Assembly (NCBI GenBank): GCA_044375105.1
Contig: JBILNK010000084.1
Location: 1-17,828, forward strand
Direction: 5' to 3'
Origin: JBIKLM01 sp044375105
Lineage (GTDB): Bacteria > Planctomycetota > UBA1135 > GCA-002686595
DNA length: 17,828 nucleotides
The notes below the pieces were generated by a model. It was not told the origin of the DNA and did no database searches. It saw only the letters and a list, made by a program, of their open reading frames with translations. Shown piece by piece: positions 1 through 8,226 of this stretch. Numbering within the stretch: position 1 is the stretch's first letter; the number at the start of each line of letters is the position of its first letter. Made by a program: the position numbers and the translations under genes.

Positions 1-1929
1 CGGGGCGGCCTCGGGCGTGAACCAGCGCGACGCCAGTTCATGCCACACGGCCAAGCGCCGCCGCTCGATCGAGAGATCGATCCAATAGCCCTCGTGCAGG
101 GCCGCACCGGCTACGCGCCCCCCCTGCTGGCTGCGGGCGCCGTCCGCGTCGGCCCCGTCGGCGTAGAGCACGAGCCCGTCGAAGGGGACGCCCAGGTGCT
201 CGCCGCTCCGCTCCTCGACCCCCACCAGGCGCAGCACCGTGCCGTCCGTGCTCCGGCCAACCAGCTTGCCGAACAAACCGACGCGGCCGAAACGGGCGAA
301 GAACTCGGGCAGCCCGGGCACCGGCTGGCCGGCGATGCCGTGCCCCAGCTCCTCATCTCGACGGCAGAAGCAGGGACTGGGGATCGTCACCTCCGCGAAG
401 CCGCCGTAGCGGATACGCGGCGTGGAGCGGATGCGCTCGGGCAATCCCGGGTCGAAGCCGAGGTCCCTGGAATGGCGCTCCGCCAGCCGCGCGATCGCAG
501 CCAGCACGTCGTCGAGGCCGCGGGCCGCATCGGTCTCGAGCCCGACGCTCGGCGGGGTGCCGGCCAGGGGCTCGAGCAGGAACGAGCGCTGGCCGCGGAA
601 CAGCGCCGTGGTCAGCCCCGCTAGCTCCTCCAGCAGGGCCTCCTGCGCCAATGCCCGAGCGAGCAGGCCCAGACGTCGGGACTCGCCCAGCGGCGGCTGT
701 TCCGCCTTAGCCAGCTCGCCCCAGCGCTCGAGCAGCACGCGTGCCTCGGCGCTGCGGCCGGCCTCCAACAGTGCTTCCGCCAAGTGCGGCCACAGTTCGT
801 CGCTGGGACCGCGCTGGGCCTGCTCGAATTCGAAGGCCAACTCGCGCAGCCGCCGCAGGGGCGGCCAGGTGGGCTGGCCAAGGCTGTCCCGCAGGCTCGA
901 GGGCAGGGCAGCGAACTCCGCTTCGAAGGCGCCGGCCGGACGCCCCAGGGCCAGCTCGCGACGGAAGCGTTCCAGCCGATCGTCCTCGGAGGGATCTCCG
1001 GCGCCGGTCAGGGCGGCCCGCAAGAGCTTGGAGCTCGTGAGGAACTCGGCGTTGGGCCCGCGCCCGAGGGCCGCGAAGAACTCGTAGCGCAGCGAGGCCG
1101 CGCTGCGCCCCTCGGCCGGCAGACGGGTGCCCAGGGAAACCAGCGCCTCGACCTGGCCCCTCTCGAGCTCGTCGGTCTCGATCAGCTCCAGCGCGCGCCA
1201 CAGCCCCCGCTCGGCCAACTCGGCGGTGCCCTGGCCACGCTCGCCCAGCTCGAGCCGGGCCAGGTCGAAGCGCAGGTCGGTCAGCGCCGGCCCCGCGGGA
1301 GCCCCGGCCCGGGCCAGGGCCTGTTCGAGGGTCCGCCGAGCCCGGGCGGGGCTGGGTGCCAGCTGGGCTGCGCGGCGCGCGAACAGGGCCAGCTCGAAAT
1401 CGCCGCGAGCGGAACCCAGGGCCATCAGCGCCTGGGCCAAGGCCTCGCCTTGTTGCCCGCGGATCTCCGCCTCGACCGACAGCCCGTGGGCGGCCCAGGC
1501 CAGGTGGGCATCCCGCTGCCGGGCCTCGACGAAACGCGTCTGACCCAGACCGCCTTCGAGGCGCCCGGCGAGGTAGAGCGCGCCGGCGTCGAAGGGAGCC
1601 GCTGCCAGCCCCGCCAAGCGGCGCTCCAAGGCTTCGGGCCCGAGCAGCAGGCGGCGATCGAGATCATCCAGTTGGCGCTGGGGTGCGACCCAACCCGGTG
1701 CGGACCGCGCCGCCGATTGGAGCCGCTCGCGGGCGCGCTCGAGGCCTGGACCCAAGGCGGGATCCCCGAGGAGCTCGAGGGCTTCAGCGAAAGCGGCCTG
1801 GGCTTCGGCCGGAGGCGCGGCGGGCGAGCGCCCGCTGCGCAGCCCGGCGCAGGAGCCGCTGGTCAAGGCCGCGGCGACGAGCAGGACCGCGAGGCACAGA
1901 AGGGTCCGGCGATCGAGCGCAGCACGCAT
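1..1929 (-). CDS. Exported helical-repeat protein, function unknown (C-terminus cut by window edge)
   Basis: The frame starting at the ATG at 1929-1927 stays open for 643 codons to base 1 with no stop, so the gene continues off the left edge. The N-terminus has a Sec-type signal: basic residues 2-8 (RAALDRR), a hydrophobic core at 10-22, then T-S-G-S-C at 23-27. Cys27 could be lipidated, but the lipobox is not canonical. Residues about 40-500 are rich in Ala, Leu, Glu and Arg in amphipathic helical patterns resembling TPR-type repeats; I could not assign discrete repeats. From about residue 520 the composition changes to a beta-rich segment containing PSPCFCRRDEE, GLFGKLVGRSTDGTVLRLVG and HEGYWIDLS, probably a separate C-terminal domain that I do not recognise. 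It lies 204 bp downstream of ribD on the same strand with a repeat element between, so co-transcription is uncertain. The reading frame is well supported by codon pattern and length; the function is unknown. Confidence 0.8.
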   Translation of the reverse strand, partial: MRAALDRRTLLCLAVLLVAAALTSGSCAGLRSGRSPAAPPAEAQAAFAEALELLGDPALGPGLERARERLQSAARSAPGWVAPQRQLDDLDRRLLLGPEALERRLAGLAAAPFDAGALYLAGRLEGGLGQTRFVEARQRDAHLAWAAHGLSVEAEIRGQQGEALAQALMALGSARGDFELALFARRAAQLAPSPARARRTLEQALARAGAPAGPALTDLRFDLARLELGERGQGTAELAERGLWRALELIETDELERGQVEALVSLGTRLPAEGRSAASLRYEFFAALGRGPNAEFLTSSKLLRAALTGAGDPSEDDRLERFRRELALGRPAGAFEAEFAALPSSLRDSLGQPTWPPLRRLRELAFEFEQAQRGPSDELWPHLAEALLEAGRSAEARVLLERWGELAKAEQPPLGESRRLGLLARALAQEALLEELAGLTTALFRGQRSFLLEPLAGTPPSVGLETDAARGLDDVLAAIARLAERHSRDLGFDPGLPERIRSTPRIRYGGFAEVTIPSPCFCRRDEELGHGIAGQPVPGLPEFFARFGRVGLFGKLVGRSTDGTVLRLVGVEERSGEHLGVPFDGLVLYADGADADGARSQQGGRVAGAALHEGYWIDLSIERRRLAVWHELASRWFTPEAAP

Positions 1930-1973
1930 GCCTGGCGAGCATACCGGCCGGCCCCGAGGCCGAGCACGGCTCC

Positions 1974-2056
1974 GAAAGGGGCCGACTCGGCCCCGGGGCG
2001 CAGCCCGAACGCGATCCTCGTCCAAGTCGGGCCGCAGCCCGGCCTCGACCGGAGGC
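1974..2056 (+). repeat. Intergenic repeat element, copy 1 (divergent copy)
   Basis: This lies in the spacer between ribD and the exported-protein gene. It begins with GAAAGGGGCCGACTCGG, matching the 5' box of the copies at 4766 (minus), 9917 (plus) and 16824 (minus). A GGGCCGC...CCGG...GAGGC block follows 55 nt later, the same spacing as the others (54-60). The box also forms a hairpin, GGGGCC-GACTC-GGCCCC (1978-1994). Read on the minus strand this is followed by TTTC, so it could help terminate ribD transcription. It is the most divergent of the accepted copies. Confidence 0.45.
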
Positions 2057-2133
2057 TCAAAGGCGAGGGCCGTGCCGCCCCAGAGCCGGTTGCGCGACAG
2101 CGCCGCGGATCGCCAGCGCTACCACAGGGTCGC

Positions 2134-3312
2134 TCAGCCCCTGCGCGGGCCCGGGAACGCCTCCAGAACCGAGTCGGGGCCAACTTCGCGATCGAGGCGC
2201 TCTTGCCACTCGTAGGCCGCCAGCAGCGGCGCCAGGGACTCGCCGCGCCCGCCCCGCACGGCGCCGGTGTACAGCCGCACCTGGTCGACGAGGCCGCCCG
2301 AGATGGCGGCATTGGTCAGCTGCGGCCCCGCTTCCAACAAGGCGCGCCGCACGTTGAAGCGCCACATCCATTCCATGGCTTCGCGCAAGGAGACCCGGCC
2401 ATCCGGCCCGGGATGCAGCCCATGGATGCGAGCCCCGGCGGCGGCCAGCTCGCGATGGCGCACCGCGCTGGCCCCTGCCCGACACAGGATGTACACGCTG
2501 CCACCCAGCTCGCCGGGCTCGCAGGGGCGCAGCAGGCGTGCATCGGGCGGAGTGCTGAGCTCGGTATCCAGCACGATCCGCAGCGGAACTGGACGGCCAG
2601 CGGGCAGCTGCGCAGCCGCGTCGCCGCGCAAGGTCAAGCGCGGGTCATCCAGCTTGACCGTGCCTACCCCGGTCATGATCGCGTCCACGGAGGCGCGCAG
2701 GCGCTGCACCTCTTCGAGGCTGGCGGGCGAGGTGATCCAGCGCCCGCCGCCGACCTCCGCGGGCGGCGACAGGTGCCCCGAAAAGGTCTGGGCCCACTTG
2801 GCGATCAGCCATGGGCGCGGGCGGCGCACCCGTTCGTAGTCGGTCCAGCGCAGGAAATGGGGCGCGATGCGCTCGAGCGGCGAGGAGCCCGGTTCGTATT
2901 GGACCTCGACGCCGGCCTTCTGCAGCAGTTCCAGACCCCGGCCGCGATGGCGAGGGTCCGGATCCAAGGCGCCGACCACGACGCGTTGGATGCCAGCGGC
3001 GAGGATTGCCTCGGTGCACGGCGGCGTCTTGCCATGGCTCGAGCAGGGCTCGAGGGTGACCACCAAGGTATGCCAGCGCGAGCGCTCGATGCCCGCCGCC
3101 TCGGCCGCTCGCAGGGCCTCGATCTCCGCGTGGGGGCCGCCCCAGCGGCGGTGAAAACCGCGGCTCAGCTCCAGGCCCTCCGGGTCGAGCAAGGCGGCCC
3201 CCACGCAGGGGTTGGGCGCAACCTCGAAACGAAAGGCCCGGGCCGGCTCCACCAGGTCGCGGAGCAGGCGGTCGAGGACCAGCGGGTCCTGGCGATCGAG
3301 CAGGCGATTCAT
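2134..3312 (-). CDS. ribD: Bifunctional riboflavin biosynthesis protein RibD (deaminase/reductase)
   Basis: RibD carries out two successive steps of riboflavin synthesis: deamination of the diamino-pyrimidinone ribosyl phosphate, then NADPH-dependent reduction of the ribose side chain. The N-terminal deaminase domain shows the zinc site H61-A-E63 and P89-C90-x8-C99 (EPCSSHGKTPPC), with the family's 9-residue Cys spacing. The C-terminal reductase domain begins near residue 145 (RPRPWLIAKWAQTFSGHLS) and contains TGVGTVKLDDPRLTLR, the usual substrate/NADPH-binding region. I chose the ATG at 3312, giving 392 aa, close to the family's usual 360-390. An upstream in-frame ATG at 3396 would add 28 Pro/Gly-rich residues with no family match. 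The gene is divergent from mdh. No other rib gene is in the window, so the pathway is not clustered here. Confidence 0.93.
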   Translation of the reverse strand: MNRLLDRQDPLVLDRLLRDLVEPARAFRFEVAPNPCVGAALLDPEGLELSRGFHRRWGGPHAEIEALRAAEAAGIERSRWHTLVVTLEPCSSHGKTPPCTEAILAAGIQRVVVGALDPDPRHRGRGLELLQKAGVEVQYEPGSSPLERIAPHFLRWTDYERVRRPRPWLIAKWAQTFSGHLSPPAEVGGGRWITSPASLEEVQRLRASVDAIMTGVGTVKLDDPRLTLRGDAAAQLPAGRPVPLRIVLDTELSTPPDARLLRPCEPGELGGSVYILCRAGASAVRHRELAAAGARIHGLHPGPDGRVSLREAMEWMWRFNVRRALLEAGPQLTNAAISGGLVDQVRLYTGAVRGGRGESLAPLLAAYEWQERLDREVGPDSVLEAFPGPRRG

Positions 3313-3472
3313 GGGCTGGCCGGCGGGAGCCGGTTCGGGCGTCGAACCACCATACGCGGCGGGAGAGCCCGGAATGGAGGGGTTCGTGGCCACCATGGGC
3401 CTCTATCGGCCATGCCGGCCGGCAGTTCCCCAGAAAACCGGGCCCTCGGGGGCGGAGGCCCCCCTGCCCTGC

Positions 3473-3501
3473 TTGTTCCAGCCCCCGCGGCCCGGACAAT
3501 G
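3473..3501 (+). promoter_or_regulatory. Weak candidate promoter for mdh
   Basis: In the divergent ribD/mdh spacer, TTGTTC (3473-3478) and ACAATG (3496-3501) are separated by 17 bp, about 90 bp upstream of the mdh start. Both hexamers are only partial matches to sigma-70 consensus. They stand out mainly because the surroundings are very GC-rich. This is a guess from pattern alone. Confidence 0.22.
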
Positions 3502-3593
3502 GACCCGCTGCCCCGGGAAGCCCGGGGCCCACCAGACCCCGGCGCCCCTGCGCCCCCCACCCAAGCGCCGCTCCCAGAGGCGCTCAAGCTCCC

Positions 3594-4589
3594 ATGGCCA
3601 AAGCCCCGCTCCGCGTCGCCGTCACCGGCGCCGCCGGTCAGATCGGATACGCCCTCCTGCCGCGCATCGCCAGCGGCGCCCTCTTCGGTCCGGACCAGCC
3701 GGTGATCCTGCAGCTGCTCGAGATCCCCAACGAAAAGGCCCTGGCCGCCCTCAACGGCGTGGCCATGGAACTCGACGACTGCGCCTTCCCCCTGCTCCAG
3801 GGCATCGTCTGCACCTCGGACCCCAAGGAAGCCTTCAAGGGCGCCCACTGGTGCCTCCTGGTCGGCAGCAAGCCGCGCGGCCCGGGCATGGAGCGCAACG
3901 ACCTGATCAAAGAAAACGGCCCGATCTTCGTCGGCCAGGGCCAGGCGATCGCCAACCACGCCGATCCCTCGGTGCGGGTCGCGGTGGTCGGCAATCCCTG
4001 CAACACCAACGCCCTGATCGCGATGCATGCGGCCAAGGGGCTCCCCAAGGAGCGCTTCACCGCCATGACGCGACTCGACCAGAATCGTGCCGCCGCCCAA
4101 TTGGCCAAGCAAGCCGGCGTTCACGTGACGGCCGTGAGCCACACGTTGATCTGGGGCAACCACTCGGCCACCCAGGTCCCCGACTACGTGAATACCAAGA
4201 TCAACGGCAAGCCGGCGAATCAGGTCATCACCGACACCGCCTGGCTGCAGGGCGAATTCATGAAGACAGTCCAACAGCGCGGCGCGGCGATCATCGCCGC
4301 CCGCGGCCTGTCCTCCGCCGCCTCCGCCGCCAGCGCCCTCATCGACCACGTGCGCGACCTGCATTTCCCCACCCCGGCGGGCGAATACCGCTCGATCTGC
4401 GTGCCCTCGGACGGCTCCTACGGCATCGCTCCGGGCATCATCTGTTCCCTGCCGATCCAAAGCGACGGCAAGGGCAACTACAAGGTCGTCCAGGGCCTGC
4501 CGATCGACCCGTTCATCCAGCAGAAGATCAACGCGACGGTCAAGGAACTCGAAGACGAAAAGGCCGTCGTCCGCGACCTGCTCGGCTGA
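3594..4589 (+). CDS. mdh: NAD-dependent malate dehydrogenase
   Basis: It interconverts malate and oxaloacetate with NAD in the TCA cycle and is a cytoplasmic enzyme. The 331-aa length fits the type 2 MDH group (Thermus/Leptospira-like, about 327-332 aa). Visible features are the Rossmann NAD-binding loop GAAGQIG (12-18) and the mobile-loop arginines in SKPRGPGMERNDL (about 91-103). The VGNPCNTNALIA strand, catalytic Asp162 in TRLDQNR and catalytic His190 in IWGNHSATQ are also present. The Asp-His spacing of 28 matches the family. The ATG at 3594 is the only start that gives the normal N-terminus; the bases just upstream (AAGCTCCC) are not a Shine-Dalgarno sequence. The gene stands alone, divergent from ribD and convergent with miaB. 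Nothing is missing or unusual in the protein. Confidence 0.97.
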   Translation: MAKAPLRVAVTGAAGQIGYALLPRIASGALFGPDQPVILQLLEIPNEKALAALNGVAMELDDCAFPLLQGIVCTSDPKEAFKGAHWCLLVGSKPRGPGMERNDLIKENGPIFVGQGQAIANHADPSVRVAVVGNPCNTNALIAMHAAKGLPKERFTAMTRLDQNRAAAQLAKQAGVHVTAVSHTLIWGNHSATQVPDYVNTKINGKPANQVITDTAWLQGEFMKTVQQRGAAIIAARGLSSAASAASALIDHVRDLHFPTPAGEYRSICVPSDGSYGIAPGIICSLPIQSDGKGNYKVVQGLPIDPFIQQKINATVKELEDEKAVVRDLLG

Positions 4590-4638
4590 TCGGCTGAGCA
4601 CCGCCCAAAGGGTGCGCGGGGCAAGCCCAGCGCTCGGG

Positions 4639-4655
4639 CAGCCTCCCGGAGGCTG
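4639..4655. terminator. GC-rich hairpin after mdh, possible bidirectional terminator
   Basis: CAGCCTC-CCG-GAGGCTG is a perfect 7-bp stem with a 3-nt loop, 50 bp past the mdh stop in the convergent mdh/miaB spacer. There is no T-tract on either side, so Rho-independent termination is only a possibility. It abuts repeat copy 2. Confidence 0.4.
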
Positions 4656-4656
4656 G

Positions 4657-4770
4657 GATCCGTGCCGTGCCACGGTCCCGGCCTCTGCGGCCGCCGGATG
4701 GCGGTCCGCAGGCATGCTGACGGGCGGGTCCCGCGGCTCGGGCGATGACCGAGCCGATCCTCTTTCGCCC
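4657..4770 (-). repeat. Intergenic repeat element, copy 2
   Basis: Read on the minus strand it starts with GCGAAA...ATCGGCTCGG (near 4767). It continues to a core hairpin at 4686-4710: stem TGCGG-CCGCC, loop GGAT, 10 bp with one bulged base. The 37-nt core 4681-4717 matches 9967-10003 of copy 3 at 33 of 37 positions, including an identical 16-mer CCGCCATCCGGCGGCC. Outside the core, the two copies align almost without gaps back to the GAAA box. It sits between the convergent mdh and miaB genes and contains no plausible gene. A small plus-strand ORF across it (4612-4812) is a by-product of the repeat. Confidence 0.8.
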
Positions 4771-4808
4771 CGCCAGACGCCGGCTGGCCCCCGAGTGCGG
4801 GAGGCAAC

Positions 4809-6281
4809 CTAGGAACGGACGGGCGAGCCAGAGACCCCGAAGGCCGTGGCTTCTTCGGCCGTGACGACCTGCACGCGGCCGATCAGATTCTGAGGGGACA
4901 GCTCCGGGGGCACGGCGAAGGACACCGGCAAGCCATGCTGGCTGCGGCCTTGTAGCCAACCTGGGTGGCGCTCGGAGAGGCTTTCGCCGATGACCTCGAG
5001 GCGCCGGCCCAGATGCTGCTGGTGGCGCAGCAGCTGCACACGGTGCGCCTTGGATAGCAGCGCCTGGTTGCGGGCCTTCTTGACCTCGACGGGCACATCG
5101 TCGGGCAGGGCGTGGGCGGCGGTCTCCGGGCGTGGGTCGTACTTGAAGATGTAGTTCTGGGCGAAGCCGATCTCGGCCAGGAAGGCCAGGCTGCGCTCGA
5201 AGTCCTGGTCGCTCTCGCCCGGGAAGCCCACGATCCAATCGCTGCCGAGCTCGATGTCGGGCACGATCTCGCGCAGGATTTCCACGCGCTGGCGATAGAG
5301 ATCCGTGGTGTAGCCGCGCTTCATGGCGCGCAGCACGGGGTCGCTGCCGGCCTGGGCGGGCAGGGGCAGGAAACGCTCGACCTTGGGGTTGTCGCGGATG
5401 GCCTCGGCCAGGGCACGCGTGACGTAGGCCGGGTGCAGGGTGATCAGGCGGATGCGCAGCAGGCCTTCGATGCCCTGCAGCTCATAAAGCAAGTCCGCCA
5501 AGCTGGGCCGGCCCTGGCGCCCGCGCTGACGGGGTTCCCCGCCGCTGGGGACCGGCAGGTCCTCGCCGTAGCTATTGACCGTCTGGCCCAGCAAGGTCAC
5601 CACGCGGGCGCTTTGGGAGACCATCCAACGGGCCTCGGCCACGAGTTCGGAGATCGGCCTGCTCTGCACCCGGCCGCGCGTCTTGGGCACGATGCAGTAG
5701 GTACAATTGAGGTCGCAGCCGCGCATCACCGCCAGAAAACCCTCCAGTCCCCCGGTGTAGACCTCGCGCGAGCGATCGACGGCCACCGCGTCGTCCATCT
5801 CCACGTCCAATACGCGCGCGCCCTTCGAGTTCCAAGGCGCCAGAGGCGCGCCGCTGCGGGACAGGGCCGCCCGACGCTGGCGCACCTCTTCGACCAGCTG
5901 GGGCAGGTGCTGGAAGCGACGGGTTCCGACCACCAGGTCCACGTGACCGGCGCGGCTGAAGACCTCGTCCTCTGCGCGCTGCGCCAGGCAGCCCATCACG
6001 CCGATGATCAGCTCCGGCCGGCGCGTCTTCTCGCGCTTGAGCTCGCCCAGCCACGAGTAGGTGCGCTCCTCTGCATGCTCGCGCACCGAACAGGTATTGA
6101 AGAGCACCACGTCGGCCTCCTCGATCGTCGGCGCCACGGCGTAGCCCTGCTCGCGGAAGCGGCCCTCGGCCAGCAGCGAGTCGTACTTGTTCATCTGGCA
6201 GCCAAAGGTCACCAGATGCACCTTCGGCGCCCGCACGGGATCCTCCGCTCGGGCCTCGGATTGGAAGCGGGTCAGGGTCAT
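4809..6281 (-). CDS. miaB: tRNA-2-methylthio-N6-dimethylallyladenosine synthase MiaB
   Basis: MiaB is a radical-SAM methylthiotransferase that adds the 2-methylthio group to isopentenyl-adenosine 37 of certain tRNAs, using two 4Fe-4S clusters. The N-terminal UPF0004 domain has its three cluster cysteines at C28 (TFGCQMN), C64 (FNTCSVREHAE) and C98 (VMGCLAQR). The radical-SAM triad is C189-x3-C193-x2-C196 (CDLNCTYC), followed by PKTRGRVQSRP, typical of MiaB. A C-terminal TRAM-like segment begins near residue 425. I prefer the ATG at 6281 (490 aa; E. coli MiaB is 474). An in-frame TTG at 6323 would add 14 residues without family support. The gene is divergent from the antiporter gene with a 79-bp spacer and convergent with mdh. 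Confidence 0.95.
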   Translation of the reverse strand: MTLTRFQSEARAEDPVRAPKVHLVTFGCQMNKYDSLLAEGRFREQGYAVAPTIEEADVVLFNTCSVREHAEERTYSWLGELKREKTRRPELIIGVMGCLAQRAEDEVFSRAGHVDLVVGTRRFQHLPQLVEEVRQRRAALSRSGAPLAPWNSKGARVLDVEMDDAVAVDRSREVYTGGLEGFLAVMRGCDLNCTYCIVPKTRGRVQSRPISELVAEARWMVSQSARVVTLLGQTVNSYGEDLPVPSGGEPRQRGRQGRPSLADLLYELQGIEGLLRIRLITLHPAYVTRALAEAIRDNPKVERFLPLPAQAGSDPVLRAMKRGYTTDLYRQRVEILREIVPDIELGSDWIVGFPGESDQDFERSLAFLAEIGFAQNYIFKYDPRPETAAHALPDDVPVEVKKARNQALLSKAHRVQLLRHQQHLGRRLEVIGESLSERHPGWLQGRSQHGLPVSFAVPPELSPQNLIGRVQVVTAEEATAFGVSGSPVRS

Positions 6282-6345
6282 ACAGGGCCCTACAAGATGC
6301 CTTTGGAAGCCGGAGTGGCGCAAGCGCGCGCCGCCCCGATCGGGC

Positions 6346-6351
6346 TAGAAT
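6346..6351 (+). promoter_or_regulatory. Candidate -10 element directly upstream of the antiporter start
   Basis: TAGAAT resembles the -10 consensus TATAAT and ends 9 bp before the TTG start codon at 6361. If real, the transcript would begin almost at the start codon, giving a near-leaderless mRNA. No good -35 hexamer is seen 16-18 bp upstream. Confidence 0.25.
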
Positions 6352-6360
6352 GGCGCCCCA

Positions 6361-8127
6361 TTGATTCGATTGGCCACCCCGTTCGCACTCCAGGCCCCCC
6401 TGGATGGCGCTCCCTTCCTGCTGGTCCTCGGGCTGCTGCTGCTGCTCGGAGCCCTGGGGGCGGCCTTGGCCCGGCGATTGCGCCTCCCGAGCGTCACCGG
6501 TCAGATCCTGGCCGGCTTCCTGGTCTCCGACCACGGCCTGGGGCTGGTCCATGGCAAGGCCGTGGTGGCGGCCGCCCAGCCCCTGTCCAGCTTCGCTCTG
6601 GCCCTGATCGCGGTCTCCGTGGGAGGCCATCTGGACCTGCGTCGCCTGCGCAACGCCGAGCGACGCCTGGCCTGGCTGTTCGGCCTCGAGCTGTTGATCG
6701 TGCCGGTCGGCGTGCTGACCGCCCTGCTGCTCTTCACCGACTTGGGCGGCCCGGGTCAGGAACTGGGTTTGACGCTGGCCGCCTTGATGGCGGCCCTGGC
6801 CCTCGAAACGTCCCCAGCCACGACCCTGGCCCAGGTACGGGACAGCCGGGCCGCTGGCTTGCTGACCAAGACGCTGCTGGCCTCGGTCGCACTGGCGAAC
6901 CTGTCCTGCCTGATGGTCTTCGAGCTGTTCCGCTCGGCGGCCATCGCGGTGCATGAACGAGCCGCTACGACCTACGCCGAAGCGCTTTGGTTCGCGCTGC
7001 TCGGCTCCGGGCGTTCGCTGTTGATCGCCAGCGCCAGCGCGCTGGTCGTGGGCTTCGCCCTCGCCCGCACCCAGGGCTCCGACACCCGGCGAGGCCGCCT
7101 GGTGACCCTGTCCCTGGCCGCACTCTTGGTCGCCATCGGGGTCTCGGAATGGCTCGGCGCCTCGATGCTGCTCGCGGGTCTGTTGCTCGGAATCGTGCAG
7201 AGCAACATCGACCATCGTCGCGAGCAGTCGATCGACCGGGTGCTGGACGACCTGCAACCCGCCATCTTCGCGATCTTCTTCACCCTGTCGGGCGTGAAGC
7301 TCGCCCCGGGGGTGCTCTATCAAGGGGGCTTGATCGCCCTGGTGCTGTTCCTGGCTCGCGCCGGTAGCAAACTGCTCGCCGCTCGCCTGGCGATGCGGCT
7401 GGCTCACGCGCCCGAGAGCCTGCAGCAGCACCTGGGCTATGCACGCCTGCCCCAGGCGGGCGTCGCCATCGGGCTTCTGCTCACCGTCCAGCGCGAGCCA
7501 ACCCTGGCCGCTGGCATCGACCTGTTCGCAGCGGTGGTCTTGGGGGTCGTCTTACTCAACGAAATCATCGGGCCGGTTTTGACCCGCCTGGCGCTCACAC
7601 GGGCCGGGGAAGTCGGCCGGGACCGCGATCGCTTGATCGATTTCCTGCATGAGGAGAATATCACCACCGGCTTCGAGGCCGACAGCCCGGAGCAAGCCAT
7701 CCGGCGCTTATCTGAGTTGCTCGTCGAGTCCCATCACCTGCCGCGCGAGGCTTTCGATCTCGTCGTCGGTTCGGCCATCGAGCGAGAGTCCCAAGGATCG
7801 ACCGCCTTCGGCAACGGGCTGATGATCCCCCACGCCGTGCTGCCCGCGGGCGAGCGCATGCTCGGCGTGATCGGCATCTCGCAGGCTGGCCTGCCGTTGC
7901 CCAGCCCGGACAAGCGTCCGATCCACTGCATCGTGCTCCTGGCAACCCCCGCCGACCAGCGCCAGCGGCACCTGGAGATCATGGCTAGCCTGGCTCGTAC
8001 GGTCGGCCTGGATCAGGAATTCCGCGGTCGATTGTTCGCCGCGGCGAGCCCCGCTCACGCCTACGAACTGCTCAACGATGGCAACCTGGTCGACCTGAAT
8101 CGATTCTTGGAGGACGACTCGTCCTAG
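6361..8127 (+). CDS. CPA2-type cation/proton antiporter fused to a PTS EIIA (fructose/nitrogen type) domain
   Basis: The 588-aa protein has two parts. Residues about 18-405 are a multi-pass membrane domain of the Na+/H+ exchanger (CPA2/KefB-like) kind, with about a dozen hydrophobic segments and LRLPSVTGQILAGFLVSD, typical of the first core helices. Residues about 420-585 form a PTS EIIA type-2 domain; FGNGLMIPHA contains the phosphorylatable His491 (families usually read GNGIAIPHA). The antiporter would exchange Na+ or K+ for H+ at the inner membrane. The EIIA domain may regulate it through phosphorylation or another sensory role; that is inference. No PTS EI or HPr gene is nearby. The start is TTG at 6361: no in-frame ATG gives a full first helix, and the ATG at 6350 is out of frame and stops at once. 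The gene is divergent from miaB and convergent with the pterin-synthase gene. Confidence 0.88.
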   Translation: MIRLATPFALQAPLDGAPFLLVLGLLLLLGALGAALARRLRLPSVTGQILAGFLVSDHGLGLVHGKAVVAAAQPLSSFALALIAVSVGGHLDLRRLRNAERRLAWLFGLELLIVPVGVLTALLLFTDLGGPGQELGLTLAALMAALALETSPATTLAQVRDSRAAGLLTKTLLASVALANLSCLMVFELFRSAAIAVHERAATTYAEALWFALLGSGRSLLIASASALVVGFALARTQGSDTRRGRLVTLSLAALLVAIGVSEWLGASMLLAGLLLGIVQSNIDHRREQSIDRVLDDLQPAIFAIFFTLSGVKLAPGVLYQGGLIALVLFLARAGSKLLAARLAMRLAHAPESLQQHLGYARLPQAGVAIGLLLTVQREPTLAAGIDLFAAVVLGVVLLNEIIGPVLTRLALTRAGEVGRDRDRLIDFLHEENITTGFEADSPEQAIRRLSELLVESHHLPREAFDLVVGSAIERESQGSTAFGNGLMIPHAVLPAGERMLGVIGISQAGLPLPSPDKRPIHCIVLLATPADQRQRHLEIMASLARTVGLDQEFRGRLFAAASPAHAYELLNDGNLVDLNRFLEDDSS

Positions 8128-8148
8128 GGCGCCTTCAACGGTGCGCCC
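8127..8148. terminator. Hairpin on the antiporter stop codon, possible terminator
   Basis: GGGCGC (8127-8132) pairs perfectly with GCGCCC (8143-8148). The first stem base is the last base of the TAG stop. There is no T-tract. The same GGGCGC/GCGCCC stem occurs immediately past the TatD-like gene's stop (10172-10187), so it may be a recurrent 3'-end structure. Confidence 0.4.
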
Positions 8149-8149
8149 T

Positions 8150-8217
8150 GCGGCAAGAGCCAGAGGCTCGGTCGCGTCCGCTCCCCGAAGCGCGCGCTCA
8201 CTGGACCCGCACGGCGC
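8150..8217 (+). repeat. Possible truncated repeat remnant
   Basis: The short convergent spacer 8128-8226 contains TGGACCCGCACGGCGC (8202-8217), identical over 16 bases to the minus strand of 16688-16703, the far end of repeat copy 4. The preceding CAGAGGC and TCGCGTCCGC stretches resemble the post-hairpin part of copies 3 and 4. The 5' box and main hairpin are absent. This may be a truncated copy; the support is one exact 16-mer plus loose similarity. Confidence 0.35.
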
Positions 8218-8226
8218 AGCCGGGCG

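Noticed and set aside
3309..3396. A longer N-terminus for RibD from the ATG at 3396
   Set aside because: It would add 28 low-complexity Pro/Gly residues not found in the family; the ATG at 3312 gives the usual length.
784..3705. A 973-codon open frame on the plus strand
   Set aside because: It lies antisense to ribD and the exported-protein gene, has no family motifs and is Gln/Arg/Gly/Pro-rich as expected of a GC-rich shadow frame.
4612..4812. A small plus-strand ORF after mdh
   Set aside because: It is made of the repeat element. Its peptide resembles an antisense frame at 9900-10000 only because the DNA repeats.
5112..7431. Long frames on both strands (5112-6956 plus, 5572-7431 minus)
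   Set aside because: They cross miaB and the antiporter in the wrong frame or strand; there are no domains and the composition is shadow-like.
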